64,000 nt of DNA. Source: Actinomyces sp. HPA0247. GTDB taxonomy: Bacteria > Actinomycetota > Actinomycetes > Actinomycetales > Actinomycetaceae. Each line of letters begins with the position of its first letter. Within the stretch, counting starts at the first letter, position 1. The stretch spans positions 200,872-264,871 of the forward strand of contig KE150451.1 of the NCBI GenBank assembly GCA_000411415.1, given 5' to 3'. A program made the position numbers and the translations under genes. The notes beneath the pieces were generated by a model, which searched no databases, had not been told where the DNA came from, and saw only the letters and a list, made by a program, of their open reading frames with translations. Positions 48,150-55,982 of this stretch are shown piece after piece.

Positions 48150-49409
48150 TCAGGCGCTGCGCTTGCCTTCCGAGGAGCGTTCCGGGTAGAGCTCGGCGGG
48201 CCCCACGCCCTCGACCAGGTCGCGGGTGACGACCACGCGGGCGACGTCGTCGCGGCTGGGCAGGTCGAACATGAGGTCCGACAAGGTCTGTTCCATGATC
48301 GAGGACAGGCCACGGGCACCCGTCTTCCGCTCGTTGGCGCGCGCAGCGATGGCCAGGAGCGCCTCGTGCGTGAACTCCAGGTCCATGTTGTCCAGCTCGA
48401 AGAGGTGCTGGTACTGGCGCACGAGAGAATTCGACGGCTCGGTGAGGACGCGAACGAGGTCCTCCTCCGTCAGTTCCTTCGTGGAGGTCAGGATGGGCAG
48501 ACGGCCGATGAACTCGGGGATCATGCCGAACTTGTGCAGGTCCTCGGCGGACACGGCCTCGTAAAGGTCACCCATCTCCGAGGCGCTCTTCAGCTCCGAA
48601 CCGAAGCCCGTCGAACGGCGACCCAGGCGAGCCTTCACGATGTCCTCAATGCCCGCAAAGGCGCCCGCGGCGATGAAGAGAATGCCGGAGGTGTCGATCT
48701 CCAGGAACTGCTGGTGAGGGTGCTTGCGCCCACCCGTGGGAGGCACGGACGCGACCGTGCCCTCAATGATCTTCAGGAGGGCCTGCTGCACGCCCTCGCC
48801 CGACACGTCGCGGGTGATGGAAGCGTTCTCGGCCTTGCGGCCGATCTTGTCGATCTCGTCGACGTAGATGATGCCCTTCTCGGCCTTCTTAATATCGCCG
48901 TCGGCCTCCTGAATGAGGCGCAGGAGGATGTTCTCGACGTCCTCACCCACGTAACCGGCCTCGGTCAGCGCGGTCGCATCCACGATGGCGAAAGGCACGT
49001 CAAGGAGGCGGGCCAGGCAGCGCGCGAGGTGAGTCTTACCGGTACCCGTGGGGCCCAGCAGCAGGATGTTGGACTTGGTGCCCAGCATGTCCTCGTTATT
49101 GCCAGCCTCGCGCGAGCGCACGCGCTTGTAGTGGTTGTACACGGCGACCGACAGCGCACGCTTCGCGCGGTCCTGTCCAATCACCCACGTGTTCAAGAAT
49201 TCGTTGATTTCACGCGGCTTAGGAAGCGGCGTCGTCGAAGACGACTGCTGCTGAGCTCCCAGTTCCTCTTCGATGATCTCGTTGCACAGCTCAATGCACT
49301 CGTCGCAGATATACGCGCCGGAGCCGCCGATGAGCTTACGCACCTGCTTCTGGCTCTTCCCACAGAAGGAGCACTTGAGCAGTTCCGCGCCATCAGTCAG
49401 ACGAGCCAC
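48150..49409 (-). CDS. clpX: ATP-dependent Clp protease ATPase subunit ClpX
   Basis: A 419-residue AAA+ unfoldase. The N-terminal zinc domain has CxxC pairs (LKCSFCGKS and [10 protein letters not shown]), Walker A is [13 protein letters not shown], and Walker B is [11 protein letters not shown]. The IGRL loop is present as EFIGRLPIL. It unfolds tagged proteins and feeds ClpP. The GTG at 49407-49409 has GGAGG 4 bases upstream. The following gap of about 240 bases separates it from clpP2, with its own promoter. Confidence 0.96.
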   Translation of the reverse strand: MARLTDGAELLKCSFCGKSQKQVRKLIGGSGAYICDECIELCNEIIEEELGAQQQSSSTTPLPKPREINEFLNTWVIGQDRAKRALSVAVYNHYKRVRSREAGNNEDMLGTKSNILLLGPTGTGKTHLARCLARLLDVPFAIVDATALTEAGYVGEDVENILLRLIQEADGDIKKAEKGIIYVDEIDKIGRKAENASITRDVSGEGVQQALLKIIEGTVASVPPTGGRKHPHQQFLEIDTSGILFIAAGAFAGIEDIVKARLGRRSTGFGSELKSASEMGDLYEAVSAEDLHKFGMIPEFIGRLPILTSTKELTEEDLVRVLTEPSNSLVRQYQHLFELDNMDLEFTHEALLAIAARANERKTGARGLSSIMEQTLSDLMFDLPSRDDVARVVVTRDLVEGVGPAELYPERSSEGKRSA

Positions 49410-49518
49410 GAGACCTCCAAGGTATTGAACGTTTTTCCGTTCGGTCGGATGTGCTTTCGCACTTACTAGCAAATAACGTAGTGCACGCGCTCCAGTTTTC
49501 CGCGTAGCCACGCCTATT

Positions 49519-49547
49519 GTTATGAAAAGTTCACCTCTAGCCGACAA
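49519..49547 (-). promoter_or_regulatory. Probable clpX promoter
   Basis: Minus-strand TTGTCG (49547-49542) and CATAAC (49524-49519) are 17 bases apart, in front of a leader of about 100 bases. The -35 lies in the palindrome GACAATTGTC (49543-49552). Confidence 0.4.
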
Positions 49548-49586
49548 TTGTCAGCGTGGCAGAGGCCTGACCAGGCAGATAGCAAG

Positions 49587-49635
49587 GAGGCCGTGGCACC
49601 TACCACACGCTCATGCGCGGGGATGCCACGGCCTC
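49587..49635 (-). terminator. Terminator after clpP2
   Basis: A 12-bp perfect stem, GAGGCCGTGGCA with TGCCACGGCCTC, separates clpP1-clpP2 from clpX. It belongs to the same recurring stem family as the terminator at 38.1 kb. Confidence 0.7.
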
Positions 49636-49653
49636 GTCAGTGACGAAAAGGCG

Positions 49654-50298
49654 TCAGAGAGCCTTGCGGGACTCCAGCACCTGGTCGATCAGGCCGTACT
49701 CGGCGGCCTGCGGGGCGGTGAGGATCTTGTCGCGCTCAATGTCGCGGCGCACCTGCTCCACCGGCTTGCCCGAGTGCTTCGAGATCGTGTCCTCGAGCCA
49801 TACGCGCATGCGGTCGATCTCGTCGGCGACGATCTGAATGTCCGAGGCCTGCCCCTGCATGCCCTCCATCGCCGGCTGGTGGATGAGAACGCGGGCGTTG
49901 GGCAGCGCCAGGCGCTTGCCGGGCGAACCGGCGGCCAGCAGCACGGCGGCGGCCGAAGCGGCCTGCCCCAGGCACACCGTCTGAATCTGCGGCTTGATGT
50001 ACTGCATCGTGTCGTAGATAGCGGTCAGTGCCGTGAAAGAGCCGCCGGGCGAGTTAATGTACATGGTGATCAGCGAATCAGGATCCTGGGATTCCAGGAC
50101 CAGCAGCTGCGCCATCACGTCATCAGCACTGGCGTCATCCACCTGCACGCCCAGGAACACGATGCGGTCCTCGAACAGCTTCGTGTAGGGGTTCTGGCGA
50201 CGGAAACCGTAGGCCGTGCGCTCTTCAAAGTCCGGCAGGACGTAGCGAGCCTGCGGCATCTGGCGGGCGATCGCCTCGAAGTAGGGCTGGGTGCTCAT
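49654..50298 (-). CDS. clpP2: ATP-dependent Clp protease proteolytic subunit ClpP2
   Basis: A 214-residue serine protease of the S14 family. Catalytic S115 is in [11 protein letters not shown] and H140 in [10 protein letters not shown]; a C-terminal catalytic Asp region follows ([10 protein letters not shown]). Actinobacterial ClpP2 forms a mixed tetradecamer with ClpP1. The start is 1 base inside the ClpP1 stop, so the two are coupled. Confidence 0.94.
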   Translation of the reverse strand: MSTQPYFEAIARQMPQARYVLPDFEERTAYGFRRQNPYTKLFEDRIVFLGVQVDDASADDVMAQLLVLESQDPDSLITMYINSPGGSFTALTAIYDTMQYIKPQIQTVCLGQAASAAAVLLAAGSPGKRLALPNARVLIHQPAMEGMQGQASDIQIVADEIDRMRVWLEDTISKHSGKPVEQVRRDIERDKILTAPQAAEYGLIDQVLESRKAL

Positions 50299-50909
50299 CA
50301 GTTCTCTCCTCGCGTTCCGATCTCCTGCGGGCTGTCGATCACGCGGTCAACGAAGCCGTACTCGAGGGCTTCCTGCGCCGTGAACCAGTGGTCGCGGTCG
50401 CCGTCGGCCTCCACCTGCTCGACGGTCTTACCCGTGCGAGACGCGGTGATCGCCGCGAGTTCCTTCTTCATGCCCAGGATCAGGTCCGCGTTAATGCGGA
50501 TCTCCGTCGCCGAGCCGCCCGCGCCGCCCAGGGGCTGGTGCAGCAGCACGCGGGTGTGGGGCGTGATGTAACGCTTGCCGGGGGCGCCCGCGGTGAGCAG
50601 GAACTGGCCCATCGACGCGGCCAGACCCATGCCGACCGTGACGACGTCCGGCTTGATGTACTGCATCGTGTCGTAGATGGCCATGCCGGCCGTCACCGAA
50701 CCACCGGGAGAGTTGATGTACAGGTAGATGTCGCGATCCGGATCCTCAGCGGCCAGCAGCAGCAGCTGCGCGCAGATCGCGTTGGCGTTCTCGTCGCGGA
50801 CTTCGCCGCCCAGCCAAATGATGCGCTCCTTGAGCAGGCGCTGGTAGACCGCGTCCCCCAGTCCCAGCTGCGAGCCATCGCCGGCAGCCCCGGTATTGTG
50901 CACGCTCAC
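50298..50909 (-). CDS. clpP1: ATP-dependent Clp protease proteolytic subunit ClpP1
   Basis: A 203-residue S14 protease with S99 in [13 protein letters not shown] and H124 in VLLHQPLGG. With ClpP2 it makes the peptidase barrel used by ClpX and ClpC. The start is a GTG with GGAGG about 7 bases upstream. It is preceded by a ~200-base region with a terminator from tig and possible regulatory repeats. Confidence 0.94.
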   Translation of the reverse strand: MSVHNTGAAGDGSQLGLGDAVYQRLLKERIIWLGGEVRDENANAICAQLLLLAAEDPDRDIYLYINSPGGSVTAGMAIYDTMQYIKPDVVTVGMGLAASMGQFLLTAGAPGKRYITPHTRVLLHQPLGGAGGSATEIRINADLILGMKKELAAITASRTGKTVEQVEADGDRDHWFTAQEALEYGFVDRVIDSPQEIGTRGEN

Positions 50910-51013
50910 GCGTACCTCCTCGTCTGTTCGCGGGCCCAGGCGGCCCCATTGATGTCAACCGTACCCGCTGCGTGCCCGCTCGTGCGCGCGCCGGGCCGTC
51001 GTTTCGCTGTCGG

Positions 51014-51060
51014 CACATGCATCCGACACACCCACTCGGTGTATATACGCAACACATGCA
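51014..51060. promoter_or_regulatory. Direct repeats upstream of clpP1
   Basis: CACATGCA occurs at 51014-51021 and 51053-51060, flanking GTGTATATAC. This is the likely promoter area of clpP1-clpP2. A ClgR site is expected here from other actinobacteria, but I could not identify one with confidence. Confidence 0.3.
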
Positions 51061-51094
51061 CTGAGGGGGTGAGGCTCTCGCCCCACCCCCTCAG
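51061..51094 (-). terminator. Terminator of tig
   Basis: CTGAGGGGGTG pairs with CACCCCCTCAG. It lies 41 bases after the tig stop and lacks a T-tract. Confidence 0.6.
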
Positions 51095-51135
51095 GTGAGA
51101 GTTAGTCACTCGTCAGCGGGTCAGCCCGCCGCAGT

Positions 51136-52455
51136 TCACTCCTGCTCGTCGGCAACCTCGGTGATGATCTCCGCGCCCTCTTCGGTGGCGGGATCGGTGC
51201 CGAAGAACTTGCTCAGGTCCACGTCGGCACCGTTGGTGTCCTTGACGGTGACGACCTTCAGGGCCTCGATGAGGGCCTTGGAGCGACCCAGGTCGGCCAC
51301 GACGTTGGCCATCTGCTGGGAGGAGGAGAACAGCTGGTTGATGTCGATGCCGAAGTTCTGCGACATCTGGATCGCGTAGTCGATCAGCTCCTGCTGAGAG
51401 ACCTGCACGTCGAACTTCTTTGCCAGGGCCTCGGAGAGCAGCTCGGTGCGCATTTCCTTCTCGACGGCCTCGCGGGCTTCCTTCTTGGCCTTGGGCTTGG
51501 CGTCCTCGCCGACGCGGTGCTCGACCTGGTGGTCGACCGCGGACTCGGGCAGGACGATCTCGACCTTGTCCAGGAGGAGGTCGATGAGGGCGTCGCGCGC
51601 GGCGAGGGCCTGCTGGGATTCCTTGGACTGGGCGGCCTGCTTCTTCAGGTCTTCCTTGAGCTCGTCGATGGTGTCGAACTCGGAGACCATCTGAGCGAAG
51701 TCGTCGTCAGCCTTGGGCAGCTCGCGGGTCTTCATAGCCTTGATGGTGATGGTCACCTCGGCCTCTTCGCCCTCGTGCTCGCCACCCTTCAGCTTGGAGG
51801 TGAAGGTGACCTCTTCGCCGGCCTTGGTGCCGCGCAGGGCGGTGTCCTGGCCGTCGAGCATGGAGCCGGAGCCGATCTCGTAGGAGACGTCGGAGGCGGA
51901 GTCAACCTGCTTACCGTCGATGGTGGCAACCAGGTCGATGGTCGCGAAGTCGCCGGTCTTGGCCTTGCGGTTGATGGTCTTGAGGGTGGCGAAGCGGCCA
52001 CGCAGGTCCTCGAGTTCCTTCTCGACGTCCTCTTCGGTGACCTCGGTGGGCTCGACCTCGACGACGAGCTTCTCGTCGATCTCGGGCAGCTCGAAGGCGG
52101 GGACGACGTCAACCTCGGCGGTGAAGACGAGCTGGCCGCCCTGGGCACCGGTCACGTTGGGGATCTCGGTGACGTCGACGGTGGGCTGAGCCATGGGGCG
52201 CAGGTCGTTCTCGTTGACGGCGTCGGAGTAGTAGCCGGGCAGGACCTGGTTGACGACCTGCTCGATGACGGCGGCGCGGCCGAAGCGCTGGTCGATGATG
52301 CGCGGAGGCACGTGGCCCTTACGGAAGCCGGGGATGTTGACCTGTCCGGCGATCTCCTTGTACGCCTTGTCCATTTCGGACTTCAGTTCCTCGAAGGGAA
52401 CCTCAACGGTCAGACGAACCTTGGTGGGCTCGAGGGTTTCAACGGTGCTCTTCAC
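51136..52455 (-). CDS. tig: Trigger factor, ribosome-associated chaperone/PPIase
   Basis: A 439-residue chaperone that binds nascent chains at the exit tunnel. It starts MKSTVETLEPTKVRLTVEVP and has the ribosome-docking signature NIPGFRKGHVPP. A FKBP-type prolyl isomerase domain (about residues 155-245) and a C-terminal helical arm domain end in an acidic tail. It precedes clpP1-clpP2-clpX in the conserved order seen in many bacteria. Confidence 0.96.
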   Translation of the reverse strand: MKSTVETLEPTKVRLTVEVPFEELKSEMDKAYKEIAGQVNIPGFRKGHVPPRIIDQRFGRAAVIEQVVNQVLPGYYSDAVNENDLRPMAQPTVDVTEIPNVTGAQGGQLVFTAEVDVVPAFELPEIDEKLVVEVEPTEVTEEDVEKELEDLRGRFATLKTINRKAKTGDFATIDLVATIDGKQVDSASDVSYEIGSGSMLDGQDTALRGTKAGEEVTFTSKLKGGEHEGEEAEVTITIKAMKTRELPKADDDFAQMVSEFDTIDELKEDLKKQAAQSKESQQALAARDALIDLLLDKVEIVLPESAVDHQVEHRVGEDAKPKAKKEAREAVEKEMRTELLSEALAKKFDVQVSQQELIDYAIQMSQNFGIDINQLFSSSQQMANVVADLGRSKALIEALKVVTVKDTNGADVDLSKFFGTDPATEEGAEIITEVADEQE

Positions 52456-52671
52456 GTGCGTACGCTCCGTAGTCTACGAATTCGGGAACGCCCATTTCGG
52501 GCGCATAACAACTCGCTTAGTGTACGCCACGACCCCGCTGATGTCCTCATTCGCGGGGCATTAGTGGGCATATCCACCCCTCTTTCGTCGCTCCACGTGC
52601 GCAACACCACATACCAGCGGGCTCCGCTCCCCCATTGACGAGGCCGGCACCGCCCACGCTCAAGGGCACGC

Positions 52672-52953
52672 TCAGGGGGCGAGGTAGTGGGAGCGCCCTC
52701 GCACGACGGCGGCCAGGCGGGCGCGGGGCACGTCGGCGACGAGGCGCACGGCGGTGGTGATCTCGCGGTGGATAGCTCGGGCCTCGGCGTCATCTGTTGC
52801 GGTGAAGCGCGCGGTGACGCGCGGCTGGCCGGAGGCGATGGCGATGTCCCAGGATTCGAGCCGGGTGACGGATCGTGCGGCGGCCTCGACTTCTTCGGGG
52901 GCCCGGCCGGGCGCGAGGGTGGTGACCGTCATGATGGTGCGATAGGACGGCAT
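52672..52953 (-). CDS. Small conserved-looking protein of unknown function
   Basis: I do not recognise this 93-residue protein. It has an alternating beta-alpha pattern with no membrane segment (SYRTIMTVTTLAPGRAPEEVEAA). The C-terminal part ends RARLAAVVRGRSHYLAP. The ATG at 52951-52953 has GGGGAG 5 bases upstream, which argues it is translated. It lies between tRNA-Pro and tig. Confidence 0.6.
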   Translation of the reverse strand: MPSYRTIMTVTTLAPGRAPEEVEAAARSVTRLESWDIAIASGQPRVTARFTATDDAEARAIHREITTAVRLVADVPRARLAAVVRGRSHYLAP

Positions 52954-53001
52954 GGCTACTCCCCTGGTTGGCGTGAAAAACGGCGGCACGCTGGCCGCCG
53001 A

Positions 53002-53078
<77 letters not shown>

Positions 53079-53176
53079 TGGACTACTGTCCGCTGCCCCA
53101 TCATACGGGAGGAGAGTTTAAATGTCGCGCACGTGGACAATAACCGCTAGGATCTTCGTGTCCCCTCCGGGGGTAC

Positions 53177-53250
53177 GCGGATGTAGCTCAATGGTAGAGC
53201 CTCTGCCTTCCAAGCAGATCACGCGGGTTCGATTCCCGTCATCCGCTCCA
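53177..53250 (+). tRNA. tRNA-Gly (TCC)
   Basis: The acceptor stem GCGGATG pairs with CATCCGC, and CCA is encoded. The anticodon loop CTTCCAA carries TCC. The T-loop is GGTTCGATTCC. It is followed at once by the first copy of the 96-bp direct repeat, which contains its terminator. Confidence 0.96.
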
Positions 53251-53254
53251 GCAT

Positions 53255-53350
53255 TGGGAAAGCCCCGGGCCACTCGGCCCGGGGCTTTCGCGTGAGATCC
53301 TCACGCTCACGCGGTCTCGGGGAACGTGGAGGTGTCGACGACGTAGCGGT
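53255..53350. repeat. 96-bp direct repeat, copy A (truncated duplicate of adh 3' end plus terminator)
   Basis: This copy matches 55887-55982 at 95 of 96 positions (G at 53290 against C at 55922). It holds a hairpin (53259-53271 with 53276-53288, 13 bp, loop ACTC) and the last ~14 codons of adh, ending RYVVDTSTFPETA on the minus strand. Its adh part is cut off from the rest of any adh gene. It bounds the abi/IS cassette on the left. Confidence 0.9.
53259..53288. terminator. Terminator shared by tRNA-Gly and abi
   Basis: AAAGCCCCGGGCC and GGCCCGGGGCTTT form a 13-bp stem with T-tracts on both strands. It ends tRNA-Gly on the plus strand and would end abi on the minus strand. Confidence 0.85.
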
Positions 53351-54291
53351 TGCGCTGACACCAGCCCATCACGACGATCACAAGTGTGCGTCGATCAGAA
53401 CCTCGCGCGACATTTCCCCGTATTTCCTAGGCGTCGCAATGCCGTACGCAAGCAAAGGATTCGCCTGTAGCAAGGGTTCAATGACGGTTCCAAGCCAGTC
53501 TTCACGGAGCCCAGCACGAGTCGCTAGATCATGGAGAGCGGCGAGAATCTGATAGGACGAGTGTTTATCGAAGGGGCGATACGTTCGTTGTATCCTGCGC
53601 CTGGTGTTCTTCTGCATAGCCGGCTCATCTGTCACAGCTGTATTCCAGAGTCTGCCGTAGTGTGAACACCGATTACGCAAGTACACGAAGGAACGAACTT
53701 GTGAGGGAAGGACAGCGCGCGAGGTATTCAGAGACTCTGCCATGTCATCAAGAACTCCAGACTCTCCGGAGGCCGTGATCATGCGAGACAGGCACCCAAA
53801 GCTCAGTACCTCCACTGCGACCCATATCGGCATCCTGTCATAGGACGCGGGTAGATACATCGCACCTTCTTTGTTTTCGTCGCGGTAGTGCGCAATAAAA
53901 GCATCTGTACTGCGGCCAAGGTCGGACAAAATCCGGTCATCGACACGAGCGATTTTCTCGGATGGCGGAGTCGTGAAGCCAACGCCCCGAGCAAAAGTTC
54001 CAACGGGACCGACACGTGTTCCGTAGTGGTAAGCGAACCGCGTTCGTAGGACGATTTCACACGTGGCCAATAGATCTTGACACGCAGTGGCGAGTGCCCG
54101 CTCTGCCACATACAGCTGATAAATCCGACTAAAGCTGGTTCCCGGAATGAAGTTGTTGTCACCATACTCTGGGTCCTTCTGCCAGTAACGGAAGTACCCC
54201 GAGAGCCTGTAGTAGCTGACACAAGACAAAACCTGAACAGCAGTGCACTCATCCTCGATACACATACCACGCCCCGCGAGCAGTTCCAGCT

Positions 54292-54299
54292 GATCATCG
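54292..54299. repeat. Target-site duplication, left copy
   Basis: GATCATCG here is repeated exactly at 55631-55638, directly flanking the IS ends. Eight bases is the usual duplication for the IS256 family. Confidence 0.9.
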
Positions 54300-55630
54300 G
54301 GGTTAAAGGACAAAAAGAGTTGGTGGAGGGTTAGTCCCAGTTGTTTCGGTGGGGGCTTGTGTGGTGGAGGTCGTGCCAGGCGATGGCGTCGCCCCATCTG
54401 GGGATGACACCGGCTGCGGAGTGTGTGCGCGAGGCGTGTTCCCATTGGGCTTCAATCTGGGTGTCTGTGGGCATGATTTTGAGGATCTGGGCTGGTGGGA
54501 GCGGGTTTTCGGTGTGCATGTAGCACCACCAGAAGATCGCTTTGATCCGGCGGGTCAGCCGCATTCCCCGGTGGTCCCGCAACAGTTGACGCAAGGGCGC
54601 GTTGGTCGCGCCTTCGATCTGGTTGTTCATCGCCGGCAACGCCCCCTCAAACTGGGGGTCGGTGTAGGTGAACAACACCTCGGCTCCGATGAGCCGATTC
54701 ACACTGTTGCGGGCCCGCACGAGTCGTTCGTGCGTGTATTCCCACCCGCCATCGTCCCTCTTGGTCTTCTGCGCGAGGAAGCCCTCCCAGCGCTTGCACC
54801 AGTCCAAGTAGGTGTCTATCCATGAGGCCGCTTGCTCTCGGTCTTTCACGTGCAAGAGCTGCTTGCCCAAGCCGTACAGTTCCTTGGAGGCTGCAAGCTT
54901 GGGGCGAATGGTGGTGGCTTGTTTGATGGTCCCGAACGCGTGGAAGGTGCACCGCTGGACCCGCGTGTTCGGCCAGGCTTTCTTGCGGGCTTTTTCGAAG
55001 CCACTGCCCCCATCCGTCACCACCACGTCTGGTGGGGCGATCCGGTTCATGAGCGCTTCCCAGGCGCGCGAGTTCTCACTGCGTGCCACATACCAGCCCA
55101 AGATGAAATCCCGGGACTGAGCAATCAATACGACCGCTTTGCGGCCCAGGTGGATCCCGTCAACGAACACGACCTCATGCACCTCATCCACCACCGGAGC
55201 AAGAGGCCACACCTCCCACAAACCCTGGCACCGCCGCCGAAACGACCTGCCCCCACCTGGCATATCCGCCTGCCGATTACCGCTGAGCAGCCAGGCAAGA
55301 AACTCACCCAGGTGCTTGGCCGAGGTATCAATCCGCTGCACGCCAGTTGAGTGGCACGAGGTGCAATGCCACCTCTGTTTGCCCGATTTCGACAGTCCGT
55401 ACCGGATCAGCTTCCTGCCACAGGAATCGCATTTCGAGATGTTCACTCACCGAATCTGCCAGTACCAACTTTGACGCCCACTCTCCCGCACCACAAAGCC
55501 GAAAAGTCGACATTTCACCAACACATTTTGTCCACCCTCAAAGTTGGCCCCCAACAACTTTGAACCAGACTTTCTCGCACCGCAAAGCCGAAAGGTCGGG
55601 CTCAGACCAACTCTTTTTGTCCTTTAACCC
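54300..55630 (-). mobile_element. Intact IS1249-type (IS256-family) insertion sequence
   Basis: A 1,331-bp element with perfect 25-bp terminal inverted repeats (54300-54324 and 55606-55630, core GGACAAAAAGAGTTGGT) and a perfect 8-bp target duplication. The perfect ends, perfect duplication and intact transposase indicate a recent insertion. A second, diverged copy of the right-end sequence lies just inside (55488-55533 compared with 55577-55622). A subterminal palindrome, CAAAGTTG and CAACTTTG, spans 55539-55562. Confidence 0.92.
54331..55446 (-). CDS. IS1249-family transposase
   Basis: A 371-residue DDE transposase. The N-terminus is a zinc ribbon (CDSCGRKL and CTSCHS). Catalytic residues are visible as D in VVFVDGIHLGR, D in VVTDGGSGF, and E in MNNQIEGATN. 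A C-terminal helical domain ends HNNWD. No disruption is seen, so the element should be active. Read toward abi; transcription could run into the abi remnant. Confidence 0.92.
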   Translation of the reverse strand: MNISKCDSCGRKLIRYGLSKSGKQRWHCTSCHSTGVQRIDTSAKHLGEFLAWLLSGNRQADMPGGGRSFRRRCQGLWEVWPLAPVVDEVHEVVFVDGIHLGRKAVVLIAQSRDFILGWYVARSENSRAWEALMNRIAPPDVVVTDGGSGFEKARKKAWPNTRVQRCTFHAFGTIKQATTIRPKLAASKELYGLGKQLLHVKDREQAASWIDTYLDWCKRWEGFLAQKTKRDDGGWEYTHERLVRARNSVNRLIGAEVLFTYTDPQFEGALPAMNNQIEGATNAPLRQLLRDHRGMRLTRRIKAIFWWCYMHTENPLPPAQILKIMPTDTQIEAQWEHASRTHSAAGVIPRWGDAIAWHDLHHTSPHRNNWD

Positions 55631-55638
55631 GATCATCG
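55631..55638. repeat. Target-site duplication, right copy
   Basis: GATCATCG immediately outside the right IS end, identical to 54292-54299. Confidence 0.9.
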
Positions 55639-55680
55639 AAGCTGAGCCAATCTTTCTGCATCGACAGCATCCTCGCTGAT

Positions 55681-55732
55681 AAAAATGGCCCCGGTCATTT
55701 GTGCATTGCTGACGCAAGAGGCCTGACCGGGG
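55681..55732 (-). terminator. Terminator between the putative ncRNA and abi
   Basis: On the minus strand CCCCGGTCA (55732-55724) pairs with TGACCGGGG (55697-55689), with an inner TTGC-GTCA-GCAA stem, followed by TTTTT. It lies only 10 bases before the native abi ATG, so it ends or attenuates a transcript upstream of abi. Confidence 0.75.
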
Positions 55733-55832
55733 ATCTGTTACTGCAAGGTTACAACACTCCCCCTCTATGGGCAAGTAGGTGCTGCACGATCTCTGGTTAG
55801 CCTCGACACGGTACGAATCAACACCAGAACAC
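55681..55832 (-). ncRNA. Putative AbiF-type non-coding RNA upstream of abi
   Basis: About 150 bases lie between a candidate promoter and the terminator just before abi, with no coding frame. A stem TCTGGT (55828-55823) with ACCAGA (55797-55792) is possible. A structured RNA of this kind (the AbiF motif) is known upstream of Abi_2 genes and is thought to be an RNA antitoxin or partner. The start and fold are inferred; I cannot match the covariance model by eye. Confidence 0.5.
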
Positions 55833-55838
55833 AGGTAG

Positions 55839-55866
55839 ATGATACCGACTGGTACAGGATTGTCCG
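55839..55866 (-). promoter_or_regulatory. Candidate promoter of the ncRNA/abi unit
   Basis: Minus-strand CGGACA (55866-55861) and TATCAT (55844-55839) are 16 bases apart. TATCAT differs from the -10 consensus at one base. The promoter lies right beside direct repeat copy B, so the cassette carries its own promoter. Confidence 0.45.
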
Positions 55867-55886
55867 GACAGGGTATCACCAGAGGA

Positions 55887-55982
55887 TGGGAAAGCCCCGG
55901 GCCACTCGGCCCGGGGCTTTCCCGTGAGATCCTCACGCTCACGCGGTCTCGGGGAACGTGGAGGTGTCGACGACGTAGCGGT
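55887..55982. repeat. 96-bp direct repeat, copy B (genuine adh 3' end and terminator)
   Basis: This is the intact context: the last codons of adh, its stop, and the hairpin at 55891-55920. It is identical to 53255-53350 at 95 of 96 positions and bounds the cassette on the right. Confidence 0.9.
55891..55920 (-). terminator. Terminator of the alcohol dehydrogenase gene
   Basis: The same 13-bp stem with ACTC loop as in copy A, 18 bases after the adh stop on the minus strand. Confidence 0.85.

Larger units (their letters stand above)
53378..55670 (-). pseudogene. Abi_2 (AbiF/AbiD-like) HEPN gene interrupted by an IS
   Basis: The 3' part is 53378-54299 and the 5' part 55631-55670, with the IS between. 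Removing the IS and one GATCATCG copy gives an uninterrupted 954-base frame (317 residues) starting MLSMQKDWLSFDDQLELLAG. Abi_2 features are LSCVSYYRLSGYFRYW and YQLYVAERAL. R-N-x-x-x-H, the HEPN ribonuclease motif, is at 53660-53677 (LRNRCSHYG). Abi_2 proteins give abortive phage resistance and act as RNA-cleaving toxins with an RNA partner. The native start has GCGAGG just before ATG 55670. The broken gene could still express a chimera whose N-terminus comes from the IS end, in frame. Confidence 0.85.

Noticed and set aside
50910-51060. A ClgR operator in front of clpP1
   Set aside because: ClgR control is expected in actinobacteria, but only half-site-like matches (GTTCGC, TTTCGC) are present; I could not see a convincing palindrome.
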